Shown: positions 34,556 through 44,954, counted from the stretch's first letter. The stretch is 64,000 bases of DNA from Sporosarcina sp. FSL K6-2383 (GCF_038618305.1 NZ_CP152017.1:2581501-2645500), one strand, 5' to 3'. Numbers and translations are program-made. Notes: generated by a model from the letters alone, not told the origin.

Positions 34556-36910
34556 TTACTTCAATTCCACGACTGTCACGCCGTGTCCACCTTCACCCGC
34601 TTCACCAAACCGATAGCTTTTCACGCGAGAATGATTTTTTAAATATTGTTGAATCCCTTGTCGTAATGCCCCAGTACCCTTGCCGTGAATAATGGATACT
34701 TGGTGATAATTTGATAATAATGCATCATCCAAATATTTTTCGGTACGGAAGATGGCATCTTCATAGCGCTCTCCTCGGAGGTCCAGTTCTAGTTTGATAT
34801 GCGAATCTCTTCCTCTTACAGAAGTCGTCACAAAGGTTGGTTTCTCTTTTTCTGGCTTAACGTATTCTAAACCAGATTGGTCTAGCTTCATCTTTAAAAT
34901 ACCGATTTGAACGACCCATTCTGTGCTCGATACCTTTTCAATGAGTGTACCTTTTTGACCGTAACTCAGTGCTTTCACTTCATCGCCAGCTTGCAAAGGT
35001 CTTGGTGCTACTTTTGCTTTGACCACTTTTTTCGCTTCAACTGGTGTCGCACCTTCCAAACGTTTGCGCGCTTCGATTAGTTCATGCTCTTTAATATTGG
35101 CTCCGACATTTAAACGCATTGCACGTAAGTCTGAAATGACTGCTTCCGATTCCCGTTTGGCTTCCTCAACAATTTTCTTCGCCTTTTCTTTTGCTTTCTC
35201 TTCCAAACGCTCTTTCATACTTTCGAACTCGGCCAATCGTCCTTCCAGTTCACGTTTCAATTGCTCTGTTTCAAGCAATACTTCATGCGTTTGTTCGGCA
35301 TCTTTTTCCGATTGAACACGACTTGTTTCTAGTGACACAATCATCGAATCGACTTCACCACGATCTGTCCCTGTGAAGGTTTTTGCACGCTCGATAATGC
35401 GCTCTTGTAAGCCGAGCCGCTTCGAAATTTCAAACGCATTACTGCGACCTGGCACGCCAATTAGTAGACGATAGGTCGGACTCAGCGTTTCAATATCAAA
35501 CTCAACACTCGCATTGGCAACGCCTGGGCGATTATAGCCATACGCTTTTAATTCTGGATAATGGGTTGTTGCCATTACGCGTGCACCATGCCCATGTACT
35601 TCATCCAAAATTGAGATGGCCAGTGCCGCCCCTTCCTGTGGATCGGTACCTGAACCAAGCTCATCGAAAATAATTAACGAACGATCATCGTATTTTTGGA
35701 TAATGTCGACGATATTGACCATATGAGAAGAGAATGTACTTAGACTTTGCTCAATAGATTGCTCGTCCCCAATGTCCGCGTAGATCGAATCGAATACAGC
35801 AATTTCCGAACCATCGAGGGCAGGTATCGGCAGACCAGCTTGCGCCATTAATGTACATAGGCCAACTGTTTTCAATGTCACTGTCTTACCACCTGTATTA
35901 GGTCCAGTAATGACGATGGTCGTAATATCTTTACCAAATTCAATCGTATTCGCAACGGCCGTTTCAATCGGTAATAGCGGATGTCGTGCTTTCGCCAAGC
36001 GAATATAGCCTTCGTTGTTCACTTCTGGCTTCGTACATTTATGCACCATGCCGAATTTTGCTTTCGCAAGGATGATATCAATTTCCGCCAAGACAGCGAC
36101 TAATGTGAACAGATCATGGGCGATTTCCTGCACTTTGGCAGACAGTTCAAGAAGAATTTTCTCGATTTCTTCCTGCTCCTGCATTTTCAAGCGTCTAATT
36201 TCATTATTCGCCTGAACGACTGCATCTGGTTCGATGAACAACGTCTGTCCAGATGACGACATATCATGAATGACACCGCCATAATGGGAGCGATACTCCG
36301 CCTTTACAGGAATCACAAAACGGTCATTACGTATCGTTACGATAGAATCGGACAGCATTTTCGCCGCATTGCGCCCGCGTGTGTAGCTCTCTAGTTTTTC
36401 ACGCACTCGACCTTCTTGTATACGCAATCCTTGTCGAATCGAGCGTAACGAACTAGATGCACTATCTACAACATGTCCATTGTCATCAATACACGCATTG
36501 ATGTCATGCTCCAAGCCCGTCAAAATAGGAATCAATTCTTTTTTTGCAACGAAATGTGGAATTTCAATATCTTCATCAGCTACAATCGCTTCAATGAATT
36601 GACGTAAAATTCGGCTAGCACGGATGGTATTCGCAACCTCCATTAATTCATAAGCACTTAACATGCCTCCTTGTTGTGCTCGTTTTGCGTGGGGTCTAAT
36701 ATCGCTAATCCCCCCCATCGGCACATTTCCGCGGACGCGTAAAATAGCCAGCCCTTCATCCATTTCTTCTAGCAATCGAACAACCTCTTCAAACTCACTG
36801 ACAGGTACTAATTTTTCTATATAAGAACGACCCGCAAATGATGTGCAATGGGTAGCCACAATATCCCGGATTTTATCGAACTCAAGTGTTTTTAAGACAC
36901 GGGTTTCCAA
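34556..36910 (-). CDS. mutS2: Endonuclease MutS2
   Basis: MutS-like ATPase without the mismatch-recognition domain, linked to recombination control and to rescue of collided ribosomes. The 784 aa contain Walker A GPNTGGKT (about 333-340), the Walker B/signature DELGSGTDPQEGAALA, a long coiled coil (about 515-630) and the C-terminal Smr nuclease domain with LDLRGERYEDA and IIHGKGTGALRQG. The TTG at 36908-36910 is chosen because AAAGGAAG is correctly spaced; twelve upstream codons overlap the polX end. Confidence 0.95.
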   Translation of the reverse strand: METRVLKTLEFDKIRDIVATHCTSFAGRSYIEKLVPVSEFEEVVRLLEEMDEGLAILRVRGNVPMGGISDIRPHAKRAQQGGMLSAYELMEVANTIRASRILRQFIEAIVADEDIEIPHFVAKKELIPILTGLEHDINACIDDNGHVVDSASSSLRSIRQGLRIQEGRVREKLESYTRGRNAAKMLSDSIVTIRNDRFVIPVKAEYRSHYGGVIHDMSSSGQTLFIEPDAVVQANNEIRRLKMQEQEEIEKILLELSAKVQEIAHDLFTLVAVLAEIDIILAKAKFGMVHKCTKPEVNNEGYIRLAKARHPLLPIETAVANTIEFGKDITTIVITGPNTGGKTVTLKTVGLCTLMAQAGLPIPALDGSEIAVFDSIYADIGDEQSIEQSLSTFSSHMVNIVDIIQKYDDRSLIIFDELGSGTDPQEGAALAISILDEVHGHGARVMATTHYPELKAYGYNRPGVANASVEFDIETLSPTYRLLIGVPGRSNAFEISKRLGLQERIIERAKTFTGTDRGEVDSMIVSLETSRVQSEKDAEQTHEVLLETEQLKRELEGRLAEFESMKERLEEKAKEKAKKIVEEAKRESEAVISDLRAMRLNVGANIKEHELIEARKRLEGATPVEAKKVVKAKVAPRPLQAGDEVKALSYGQKGTLIEKVSSTEWVVQIGILKMKLDQSGLEYVKPEKEKPTFVTTSVRGRDSHIKLELDLRGERYEDAIFRTEKYLDDALLSNYHQVSIIHGKGTGALRQGIQQYLKNHSRVKSYRFGEAGEGGHGVTVVELK

Positions 36911-36926
36911 TGTCTTACACTTCCTT

Positions 36927-38633
36927 TCATTTCCGGACGATGTCACGGAGGAATTTATCGAGCGGCCATGTATTGACGACCGTTTCTTTTTTCAGCCAAG
37001 CTTTCTGACCGTATTTTACACCGATATCCATATATTTCAATTGATCAATAGCATGGGCATCTGTATTGATGGCGATAGAAACGCCTGCTTCCTGCGCCAT
37101 GATCAAGTGGTCCGTCGCAAGATCTAATCGGTAAGGATTGGCATTTAATTCTAACACTTTACCGTATTCCTTTGCCCATTGAATAAGCTGGGGTACATCC
37201 GGATTATAGCCTTCACGCTGCCCAACAATACGCCCTGTTGGGTGCGCGATCATATCGACATTAGGATTTTTCATTGCCGTATGCAGCCTTTCCATAATTT
37301 GCTCCTGCGGTTGACTGAAACTTGAATGGATCGAAGCAATGACAAAATCGAGTTCACTTAGCAAGTCGTCATCAAAATCGAGTGTTGCATCTGGAAGAAT
37401 ATCCATCTCCGTTCCGCAAAAGATTTCAATGTCATCATATTCTTCATTTAACGCACGGATTTCTGCAATTTGTTGACGCACGCGTTCCGGCGTTAAACCA
37501 TTCGCCACCTTCAAATACTCGGTATGATCCGTGATGACCATATAGGAATACCCTTTGGCACGGCAAGCTTCCACCATTTCGCGAATGGAATAGCCCCCAT
37601 CTGACCAAGTTGTATGCATATGAAGATCCGAGCGAATATCTTCCAGCGTAATCAAACCGGCCAGCTCGTTGACACGATCGATTTCACTGCCATTTCTACG
37701 CAACGCTGGTGGAATGAAAGGCAGATCGAAGTGGGCAAAAAATTCGGTTTCCGACTCAAATTTCGTAACAATTCCCTCTTCATCCTCCACGCCGTATTCG
37801 CTAATTTTCAACCCTCTAGACTTCGCTAGTTGACGCATGCGCACATTATGATCCTTTGAACCTGTAAAGTGATGGATGGCAGAGGCGAATTGCACTTCCT
37901 TCACAAACCGAAAGTCCGCATCGATCTGTTCCTCCAAGTCGAGTGTGACAGATAATTTAGCGTCTCCAGCTGCAATGGTCGCAGCGACTGGTAAAGAAGC
38001 TAGCAGTTTCTCGCGTACAACGCTAGGCTCGTCCGTCACGATGATAAAGTCCACATCACTGCTTTGCTCCTCTGTCCGGCGATAACTGCCTGCAACAGAA
38101 AAACGGGCAATCTCAGGGATTCCTTGTAATTCTTGCTCCACAAATGATACGACTTTTTCCACCTGCCAAATCGGAAACTTACCTTGCCGGGTGCCTAGCA
38201 ATTCTATTTCAGCCAACAGATTTTCTTCCGTTTTCTTACCAAAACCGGGAACCTTACTAACTTCCTGAGCCGCACATGCATCGCGCAATGATTCAACTGA
38301 ATCGATACCGAGTGCTTCACGTAATTTGGCTATTTTCTTACCACCAAGTCCCGGGATTTTCAATAAAGGAATTAGCCCCTTAGGTACCGTCGCTTCTAGC
38401 TCTTGTAATAGATCAGACTCGCCTTTTTCCAGCAAATCCATAATCACCGCACCCGTTCCCTTGCCGATTCTTTTTAAAGTCAATATATCATCCATTTCAG
38501 CTAAACTACGCGGGTCGAGTTCCAGTACATTAGCTGCTTTTCTAAAAGCAGATACCTTAAAATGATTTTCTCCGAGCAACTCCATATACAAAGCAATTTT
38601 TTCAAATGTTCGGATGATCGTTTTTTTATTCAA
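36927..38633 (-). CDS. polX: Family X DNA polymerase with PHP domain (PolX/YshC)
   Basis: Gap-filling repair polymerase. The 568 aa show the 8-kDa/HhH region (IPGLGGKKIAKL, VPGFGKKTEENL), the nucleotidyltransferase site GSYRRTEEQSSDVDF with the DxD metal ligands (about 180-195), and the C-terminal PHP phosphoesterase domain starting DLHMHTTWSDGG (about 331-342) with further His motifs (HTEY, HSSF, AHPTGR, NTDAH). The start is TTG (38631-38633) after GGGAGGG. Confidence 0.95.
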   Translation of the reverse strand: MNKKTIIRTFEKIALYMELLGENHFKVSAFRKAANVLELDPRSLAEMDDILTLKRIGKGTGAVIMDLLEKGESDLLQELEATVPKGLIPLLKIPGLGGKKIAKLREALGIDSVESLRDACAAQEVSKVPGFGKKTEENLLAEIELLGTRQGKFPIWQVEKVVSFVEQELQGIPEIARFSVAGSYRRTEEQSSDVDFIIVTDEPSVVREKLLASLPVAATIAAGDAKLSVTLDLEEQIDADFRFVKEVQFASAIHHFTGSKDHNVRMRQLAKSRGLKISEYGVEDEEGIVTKFESETEFFAHFDLPFIPPALRRNGSEIDRVNELAGLITLEDIRSDLHMHTTWSDGGYSIREMVEACRAKGYSYMVITDHTEYLKVANGLTPERVRQQIAEIRALNEEYDDIEIFCGTEMDILPDATLDFDDDLLSELDFVIASIHSSFSQPQEQIMERLHTAMKNPNVDMIAHPTGRIVGQREGYNPDVPQLIQWAKEYGKVLELNANPYRLDLATDHLIMAQEAGVSIAINTDAHAIDQLKYMDIGVKYGQKAWLKKETVVNTWPLDKFLRDIVRK

Positions 38634-38693
38634 CAAAAGCCCTCCCTTGCTAATATAAAGTATCAGCACTCCTTAAAAGTCTAAATCGTCTTG

Positions 38694-38724
38694 AAAAAAG
38701 CTCCCCTCCATTAAGGGGGAAGCT
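38694..38724 (-). terminator. Intrinsic terminator after the cvpA-like gene
   Basis: On the minus strand AGCTTCCCCC pairs with GGGGAGCT, followed by six T. It separates zapA-cvpA from polX-mutS2. Confidence 0.85.
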
Positions 38725-38725
38725 G

Positions 38726-39265
38726 TCATTTCGTGTAAATGAACCACCAGTTTTTCACCGTTTCAGATAATAACGGAGTGTGTTCAAACATCGTTTCCGC
38801 CAGCATTGATTTGCTGATCAATGCTTGAAGGAAATCTATTGGCACCATTGCGAGCAAATAAAGGACGAGGAAAATGAGGATGTAGAACTCGATAAATCCA
38901 AATAAAGCTCCTGTAAATCGCGCAATAAAGCCTAAGACAGGTAAGTATTTCAAGAAATCGAACATAGACGCTATAAGCTGTAAAGCAAATTTTACGACAA
39001 GGAAAATGAGCACAAATGCTAGCAAACGATAAAAAGTACTATCCAAATCCAATTGTTCCACTGCTATTGACAGTTTAGAACCTGCCGTTACACCCGGATA
39101 AGGAATCCATAGAACAAACTTCTCTGCGAGTTGCTTATAGTACGAAAAAGCAACAACTAGTGCTACGATAAATCCTGTCATATGTATAATTTGTACAATG
39201 AGTCCTCGTCTAAATCCAGTGACGAGCCCTCCAAATAGGAGGATTAATATTAGTATATCAAGCAT
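38726..39265 (-). CDS. yshB: CvpA family membrane protein (YshB)
   Basis: 179 aa with four hydrophobic segments (about 2-17, 26-44, 75-98, 108-135) and the CvpA start MLDILILILLFGGLVTGFRR. CvpA-family proteins are linked to envelope processes, but the molecular role is unsettled. It lies ten bases after zapA, the same pairing as yshA-yshB in B. subtilis. Confidence 0.9.
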   Translation of the reverse strand: MLDILILILLFGGLVTGFRRGLIVQIIHMTGFIVALVVAFSYYKQLAEKFVLWIPYPGVTAGSKLSIAVEQLDLDSTFYRLLAFVLIFLVVKFALQLIASMFDFLKYLPVLGFIARFTGALFGFIEFYILIFLVLYLLAMVPIDFLQALISKSMLAETMFEHTPLLSETVKNWWFIYTK

Positions 39266-39274
39266 GTAAGACCG

Positions 39275-39535
39275 TCAACCCTTCAACTTATTCAATTCTT
39301 CTTCTATTTGTTCAACTTGCTCTTTTAATTTAAGATAATCATGTACACTATTAACGGCGGTGAGCACTGCGATTTTTGAACTATCGAGATACGGATTACG
39401 GGCACTGATTTCGCGCATCCTGTCATCAACCATCGAAGCGACCAACCGCACGTGATTGCTAGTTTCGGTACCGACAATTGTATAAGTCTGCCCGTAAATG
39501 TCAACGGTTATGCGTGTCTTCTGTTCGTCTGCCAA
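39275..39535 (-). CDS. zapA: Cell division protein ZapA
   Basis: 86 aa FtsZ-bundling protein. It shows the N-terminal beta strands ([17 protein letters not shown]), the conserved block [16 protein letters not shown], and a C-terminal coiled coil ([17 protein letters not shown]). First gene of zapA-yshB; divergent from rnhC. The 177-base gap to rnhC holds a perfect 13-bp palindrome TGAAACGGTTTCA (39635-39647) with no identified role. Confidence 0.95.
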   Translation of the reverse strand: MADEQKTRITVDIYGQTYTIVGTETSNHVRLVASMVDDRMREISARNPYLDSSKIAVLTAVNSVHDYLKLKEQVEQIEEELNKLKG

Positions 39536-39712
39536 TGACCTGACCTCCCACGATAAAATACGCCATAGCGTAATAGATTCAGCAGGGTAAACATCCGCTG
39601 AAGCAAGTTAAAAACTCTGTTACCAATCATACCATGAAACGGTTTCACTTGTAACGTCATATAGTATAAGTTTACAGATGACCTTTTCTGGCCAACGAAA
39701 GGAAGTTTTACA

Positions 39713-40648
39713 TTGAGTAATCAAGTTATTTTAGTGGATGATCAAGGATTGAATAAAGTAATGTCCCATTATGCAGCATCCAAAATTGTGCGCAATGCAC
39801 CCGGCGTCGTTTTTGCAGCAAAGCTAACGGACACATCCATCACAGCGTATAAATCCGGAAAAGTACTGTTTCAAGGTGGCGGAGCTGAAAGAGAGGCCGC
39901 TCGTTGGGCCAAGGCAGAAGGGACTAAAGCATCTGCAAAGGTCACTACGAAAGGCGATACACTGCCCGACCGACTTGCAGAGCTGTCCGTTTTAGGTTCA
40001 GATGAAACGGGCACCGGGGATTTCTTCGGCCCTGTGACAGTCGCTGCTTGTTTTGTGCGTGCCGATCAAGTGGAGCTCGTGCGTGAACTCGGCGTCAAGG
40101 ATTCTAAGCAATTAACGGATGACCTCATGCGAAAGATTGCACCCGATTTACAAGCCGCTCTTATTTACAGCGTTCTGACATTAGAAAATGACAAATACAA
40201 TGAAGTACAAGCTCGTGGCTGGTCACAAGGGAAAATCAAAGCACTTCTTCATAACCAAGCCCTTAAGCATGTATTACGGAAAATGGATGGCGAAAAACCT
40301 GATTATATTTTGATTGACCAATTTGCAGAACGCGGGATTTATTATAATCATATTAAAGCCGAAGCCGAAATTGTACGAGAAAACGTCTTGTTTTCAACGA
40401 AAGCTGAAGGTCTGCATATGTCTGTCGCCGCGGCATCCATTATTGCGCGTGTGGCCTTTTTAGAAGAGATGGATCGGCTTAGCGAAATCGCAGGGCTAGA
40501 GCTGCCGAAAGGTGCAGGAGCCAAAGTAGATGAGGTGGTTGCCAGAATTTTATTGAAAAGTGGCGAAGAAACGCTGAAATCAATGACGAAATGGCATTTT
40601 GCTAATGCGGGAAAAGCAAAGGCGATTGCTGCCCGAAAAAGAAAGTAA
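39713..40648 (+). CDS. rnhC: Ribonuclease HIII
   Basis: Cleaves the RNA strand of RNA-DNA hybrids. The 311 aa have the N-terminal TBP-like substrate domain (about 1-80) and the catalytic domain starting LGSDETGTGDFFGPVTVAAC (Asp and Glu ligands, about 93-112), then GVKDSKQL, YILIDQFAE and SVAAASIIARV. The start is TTG with AAAGGAAG 7 bases upstream. Confidence 0.96.
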   Translation: MSNQVILVDDQGLNKVMSHYAASKIVRNAPGVVFAAKLTDTSITAYKSGKVLFQGGGAEREAARWAKAEGTKASAKVTTKGDTLPDRLAELSVLGSDETGTGDFFGPVTVAACFVRADQVELVRELGVKDSKQLTDDLMRKIAPDLQAALIYSVLTLENDKYNEVQARGWSQGKIKALLHNQALKHVLRKMDGEKPDYILIDQFAERGIYYNHIKAEAEIVRENVLFSTKAEGLHMSVAAASIIARVAFLEEMDRLSEIAGLELPKGAGAKVDEVVARILLKSGEETLKSMTKWHFANAGKAKAIAARKRK

Positions 40649-40691
40649 CTTTTTTGAACTTCAACCGTTCTAATTAAATGAGGTGATACTA

Positions 40692-41261
40692 GTGAGAAAA
40701 TTCTTTTTTCTATTCTGCTGTATTTTTTTGCTTAGCGCATGTGGAGTTAGCGGGAAAGTAAACTCTGGTAAACAGCTCTCTCTTCCACCACCAGAAGCTG
40801 AAGTACAAGAAGGTGATTTCATTTACAAGCTGTCCACTGAAAAAGATGTCTATGATACATTCAGTGGTTCTGCAATTTTCGCGGAATTAACGTATATAGG
40901 GGAAAAGGACTCCATTGATATTTACCATGCAGCGTCTCCATTTCATTTCCCATTGGAGGAAAGGACACGTGGCATCGAAGTCGATTACGCGATGAATGAA
41001 CCGCTTATTATCACGACGTTGAAAAAAGGAGAACCGTTGCGTCAAAAATATAACTTCGCCGGCGGTTATAGTGATCAAGATGAGGAAGAATACGTCGAAT
41101 TTATTAAGTCAATGATAAATGAAGAGTTTCCCGAGGGCGAATATATCATTCATGGCTCTGCCCAATTTACGACCGCTGACCCTTCACAAACAACGGACGA
41201 AGAACGTTTTCAATTGCAAGTTGATATTGGCTTTACAGTTGTGGAGCCTGTTAGTCGATAA
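40692..41261 (+). CDS. Lipoprotein of unknown function
   Basis: 189 aa with a signal peptide of 16 residues and lipobox LSAC (Cys 17). The mature part is rich in acidic residues, with predicted beta strands (IFAELTYIGEKDSIDIYHAA, and GEYIIHGSAQFTTADPSQ later). The GTG at 40692 follows GAGGTG by 6 bases; a GTG three codons upstream is less well placed. The family is not recognised. It follows rnhC at a distance of 43 bases and ends at a shared terminator. Confidence 0.8.
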   Translation: MRKFFFLFCCIFLLSACGVSGKVNSGKQLSLPPPEAEVQEGDFIYKLSTEKDVYDTFSGSAIFAELTYIGEKDSIDIYHAASPFHFPLEERTRGIEVDYAMNEPLIITTLKKGEPLRQKYNFAGGYSDQDEEEYVEFIKSMINEEFPEGEYIIHGSAQFTTADPSQTTDEERFQLQVDIGFTVVEPVSR

Positions 41262-41264
41262 AGC

Positions 41265-41307
41265 AAAAGACTGCACATGGAATCTAAATTCCTTGTGCAG
41301 TCTTTTT
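41265..41307. terminator. Bidirectional terminator between the lipoprotein gene and pheT
   Basis: Arms AAAAGACTGCACA / TGTGCAGTCTTTT are perfect, with an inner GGAA/TTCC pairing. T runs on both strands serve the convergent genes. Confidence 0.9.
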
Positions 41308-41309
41308 AG

Positions 41310-43721
41310 TTACCCTCGAAGCAATGCTCCTGCTTCAGTTGTTAGTGCATTCAACACTTTGTCATGCGCTTTGACGACTTCTTCATCTGTCAATGTGCGC
41401 TCTGGGTCTGCGTACGTCAATGAGAATGCAACAGATTTCTTGCCTTCCTCGACGTTCGCTCCTTCGTACAAGTCAAACAAACGAACCGTTTTCAGCAATT
41501 TGCCACCCGCGTTGCGAATAACATGCTCCAGTGTACCTGCAGATGTTTCACTCGATACAACAAGTGCAATATCCCTTGAAATCGATGGGAAACGTGGAAC
41601 TTGTACATAGACTAATTCAGCCGTTTCAATCGCAAGGATTTTCGCAAGATTCATCTCCATCACATAGGTGTTTTTCAAATCGCGCTTTTTCTGTTCTGTC
41701 GGGTGAATTTGGCCAATCAAACCAATTCGCTCGCCATTATAGAAAACATTTGCTGTGCGACCTGGGTGCATACCATCTAGCTGTGCTTGTTCGAATGATA
41801 AGCCTTCCACTAGCCCAAGACTATCCATCATGCCTTCGACAATGCCTTTCAGCACGAAGAAATCAACCATCTTCGTTTCAGCCTGCCATGCGTGATCCAC
41901 CCATTTACCCGTCATCACTGCTGCTACATGCTCAACTTCCTGTGGCAGACCATCTTCTTGCTCCCCGAGGAATACGGAACCTGTTTCATACAATGCAACC
42001 GAGTCCATACGGCGTGCCACGTTATAAGTCGCGGCTTCCAATAAATGCGGAATGATACTTTGACGCAGTATACTGCGGTCTTCACTCATTGGCATCAACA
42101 GCTCCGTGACAGGTGCAGTTTCAAGTGCATAGGCTTGCGCCTGCTCTTTCGATGTCAATGAATAGGACAATGCCTGATACAATCCTGCCCCTTCAAGGAA
42201 CGCTCTCACTGTACGGCGTTTTGCCTGATATGGTGATAAGCCACCTGGTGTTGATTCCGTAACCGGGAGTGTCATTGGAATATGGTCATAGCCATACATA
42301 CGCGCGATTTCCTCGATAATATCTTCTTCGATACGCAAATCCTGTCTGCGCGTCGGTGCGTCAATCACGAGTTTGCCATTAACAGCTTCTGTTGGGATTT
42401 GCAGTCTATCTAAAATGGACAGCATTTCTTCTAGTGAGATTTTCATACCAAGACGATTATTAATATAATCTGGTGAAACTGTAATGCGTACTGGTGTCTT
42501 ATCAAGTTCTTCGACAATAACTGAACCACTTAACACTTCGCCGCCTGCGATGTCAGCCATCAACTGAGCTGCACGTTCTGCCGCTGCAATGACACGCTGC
42601 GGATCAACGCCTTTTTCAAAGCGTGTACTTGCGTCACTGCGCAGTCCAAGCTCTCTCGAAGTTTGACGGACAGATCCAGGTGCAAAATAAGCCGATTCAA
42701 TGACAACTGTTGTCGTGCCATCATGCACTTCGGAATTTAATCCACCCATAACACCTGCAATAGCGACAGGTTCTTTGCCATTTGTAATAACGAGGTTATG
42801 CGATTTCAATGTCCGCTCTGTTTCATCTAACGTCGTAATTTTTTCGTCTTCTTCTGCCAAACGAACAACGATTTCACCCGTACCAAGACGATCGTAATCG
42901 AATGCATGAAGTGGTTGACCGTATTCCATCAATACGTAGTTCGTAATGTCGACTACATTATTATGCGGACGTACACCAGCCGCCATCAAACGGTTTTGCA
43001 ACCATAAAGGTGATTCAGCAATTTTGACGTTTTTCACGACTTTTGCTACATACATCGGATTATCTTCTTTTGCATCGATACGCAATTTCAGTACATCTTC
43101 TGCTTTATCAGTCGATTCCGTATACGTAATTTCAGACAATTGAATGCCTTGTGATAAAATCGCACCAACCTCATAAGCTACACCTAACATGCTAAGCGCA
43201 TCCGAACGATTTGGTGTCAAATCAAATTCAAGCACCATGTCGTCGAGTCCAATAAGCGGCAATGCATTTTCTCCAGGTACTGCAGTATCAGGTAGCACGT
43301 ATATACCTTCCGCGTACGCTTTTGGTACAAGTTTACCTTCAACAGCAAGCTCTTGTAATGAACAAATCATACCGTTCGACTCTTCACCACGCAATTTTGC
43401 TTTTTTAATTTTAAAATTACCTGGTAGTACTGCACCAGGACGTGCAACGATTACTTTTTGCCCTTCAGCAATGTTTGACGCACCACAAATAATTTGTGTC
43501 ACTTCTTCTCCAACGTCCACTTGACAAATATTTAATTTATCGGCTTCTGGGTGTTTCACACATTCCTTTACATAGCCAACTACTACGTTCGTCATGCCTT
43601 GAGAACGGTCGATAATCGAATCGACTTCAATGCCTGAACGTGTAATTTTTTCCGCAAGTTCCTCAGGAGAAATACCCTCTATATTTACATAATCACTTAG
43701 CCATTTTGTAGATACTAACAT
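41310..43721 (-). CDS. pheT: Phenylalanine--tRNA ligase beta subunit
   Basis: 803 aa. Domains in order: N-terminal B1 and the tRNA-binding OB-like domain (about 40-150; VVGYVKECVKHPEADKLNIC), B3/B4 editing domain (about 210-390), B5 (about 405-475), the catalytic-like core, and the C-terminal ferredoxin-fold anticodon-binding domain (about 710-803; FPSISRDIALVV). It follows pheS by 12 bases and shares its T-box-controlled transcript. Confidence 0.97.
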   Translation of the reverse strand: MLVSTKWLSDYVNIEGISPEELAEKITRSGIEVDSIIDRSQGMTNVVVGYVKECVKHPEADKLNICQVDVGEEVTQIICGASNIAEGQKVIVARPGAVLPGNFKIKKAKLRGEESNGMICSLQELAVEGKLVPKAYAEGIYVLPDTAVPGENALPLIGLDDMVLEFDLTPNRSDALSMLGVAYEVGAILSQGIQLSEITYTESTDKAEDVLKLRIDAKEDNPMYVAKVVKNVKIAESPLWLQNRLMAAGVRPHNNVVDITNYVLMEYGQPLHAFDYDRLGTGEIVVRLAEEDEKITTLDETERTLKSHNLVITNGKEPVAIAGVMGGLNSEVHDGTTTVVIESAYFAPGSVRQTSRELGLRSDASTRFEKGVDPQRVIAAAERAAQLMADIAGGEVLSGSVIVEELDKTPVRITVSPDYINNRLGMKISLEEMLSILDRLQIPTEAVNGKLVIDAPTRRQDLRIEEDIIEEIARMYGYDHIPMTLPVTESTPGGLSPYQAKRRTVRAFLEGAGLYQALSYSLTSKEQAQAYALETAPVTELLMPMSEDRSILRQSIIPHLLEAATYNVARRMDSVALYETGSVFLGEQEDGLPQEVEHVAAVMTGKWVDHAWQAETKMVDFFVLKGIVEGMMDSLGLVEGLSFEQAQLDGMHPGRTANVFYNGERIGLIGQIHPTEQKKRDLKNTYVMEMNLAKILAIETAELVYVQVPRFPSISRDIALVVSSETSAGTLEHVIRNAGGKLLKTVRLFDLYEGANVEEGKKSVAFSLTYADPERTLTDEEVVKAHDKVLNALTTEAGALLRG

Positions 43722-43733
43722 GTCTTCTCCTCC

Positions 43734-44771
43734 TTAAGCTTCTGTCCGATGGAATTGTGATACAAAACGCACGTCATTCGTATAGAAATGACGAATATCT
43801 TCCACACCGTATTTTAACATTGCAATCCGTTCAGGCCCCATACCGAAAGCGAAACCTGATACGACAGAAGGATCATAACCAGCCATTTTCAGCACGTTTG
43901 GATGTACCATACCGGCACCCAAAATTTCAATCCAACCCGTTTTTTTACATACATTACAACCGTCTCCGCCACATTTAAAGCATGAAATATCCATCTCAAC
44001 AGATGGCTCTGTGAACGGGAAGAAGCTTGGGCGCAAACGGATTTCCCGCTCATCACCAAACATTTTTTTCGAGAATAAAGACAATGTCCCTTTCAAATCG
44101 CTCATGCGAATATCTTCGCCGATGACAAGCCCTTCAATTTGTGTGAATTGATGCGAATGCGTCGCATCATCACTATCCCGACGATACACTTTACCCGGGC
44201 AAATGATTTTAATCGGCGCGCCGCCCTTCGCTTCCATCGTCCGTGCTTGAACAGGTGACGTATGCGTGCGAAGAAGTATATCTTCTGAAATATAGAAAGA
44301 ATCCTGCATATCACGTGCTGGGTGCCCTTTCGGCAAGTTCAGTGCCTCAAAATTATAATAATCTTTTTCAACTTCAGGACCTTCCGCAATTTCATAGCCC
44401 ATGCTGATGAAGAAGTCTTCGATTTCTTCCACAACACGTGTCAGCGGGTGATGATTACCCGTACGCGCTGGACGACCTGGCAATGTCACATCAATTGATT
44501 CGTTGGCAAGCTGTTCGTTGATGGCTTGTTCCTCAAGTTTCTCCATACGCTCTTCCAGTACTTCTGTTACTGCTTCACGAATGACATTGACGAGCGCCCC
44601 CATTTTCGGACGTTCCTCAGCCGGTAATTTCCCCATGCCTTTTAGCAAGTCAGTAATAGGCCCTTTTTTCCCTAAGTAAGCAACACGGACTTCGTTTAAC
44701 GCTTTTACATCTGAAGCAGCCTCAATTTTTGCGAGTGCCTCATCTTTCAACTGTTCTAATTGTGCTTCCAT
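43734..44771 (-). CDS. pheS: Phenylalanine--tRNA ligase alpha subunit
   Basis: Catalytic class II subunit; with PheT forms the (alpha-beta)2 enzyme. The 345 aa show the N-terminal coiled coil, [14 protein letters not shown], motif 2 ([20 protein letters not shown], about 206-225) and motif 3 ([17 protein letters not shown]). The ATG at 44769-44771 has AAAGGAG 7 bases upstream; 13 extra open codons upstream are not used. The leader contains a T-box and, unusually, a repeat element (R5) between T-box terminator and start codon. Confidence 0.97.
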   Translation of the reverse strand: MEAQLEQLKDEALAKIEAASDVKALNEVRVAYLGKKGPITDLLKGMGKLPAEERPKMGALVNVIREAVTEVLEERMEKLEEQAINEQLANESIDVTLPGRPARTGNHHPLTRVVEEIEDFFISMGYEIAEGPEVEKDYYNFEALNLPKGHPARDMQDSFYISEDILLRTHTSPVQARTMEAKGGAPIKIICPGKVYRRDSDDATHSHQFTQIEGLVIGEDIRMSDLKGTLSLFSKKMFGDEREIRLRPSFFPFTEPSVEMDISCFKCGGDGCNVCKKTGWIEILGAGMVHPNVLKMAGYDPSVVSGFAFGMGPERIAMLKYGVEDIRHFYTNDVRFVSQFHRTEA

Positions 44772-44824
44772 TGTAATTCTCCTTTCGAAATTAACAAAAG
44801 TGTAGTGCACCTACCATATAAAAT

Positions 44825-44954
44825 CAAATACGCCTTGGCGTGTTTGCGTCCAGATTTTGAATTGAGCAAGCTCAATTGACTCCCCTCAAAATCTGTGACA
44901 TCCGCCGGAGGCTTGTTTTTAATAATTGAGGTTTCAACCCCAATTATTAAAAAC
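44825..44954 (+). repeat. Structured dispersed repeat, copy R5, inside the pheST leader
   Basis: Hairpin 1 is CAAATACGCC/GGCGTGTTTG around TT. The central stem is CAGATTTTGAATTGAGC with GCTCAATTG and CAAAATCTG. Then come GTGACATCCGCCGGAGGC and a terminal hairpin with arms GTTTTTAATAATTG / CAATTATTAAAAAC. Compared with R2 and R4, the A-T and T-A pairs in hairpin 1 are exchanged while pairing is kept. The element is antisense to pheS and lies between the T-box terminator and the pheS start. Confidence 0.8.

Noticed and set aside
39635-39647. TGAAACGGTTTCA as a CcpA cre site
   Set aside because: It is a 13-bp odd palindrome and lacks the central CG at the right position of the 14-bp cre consensus.
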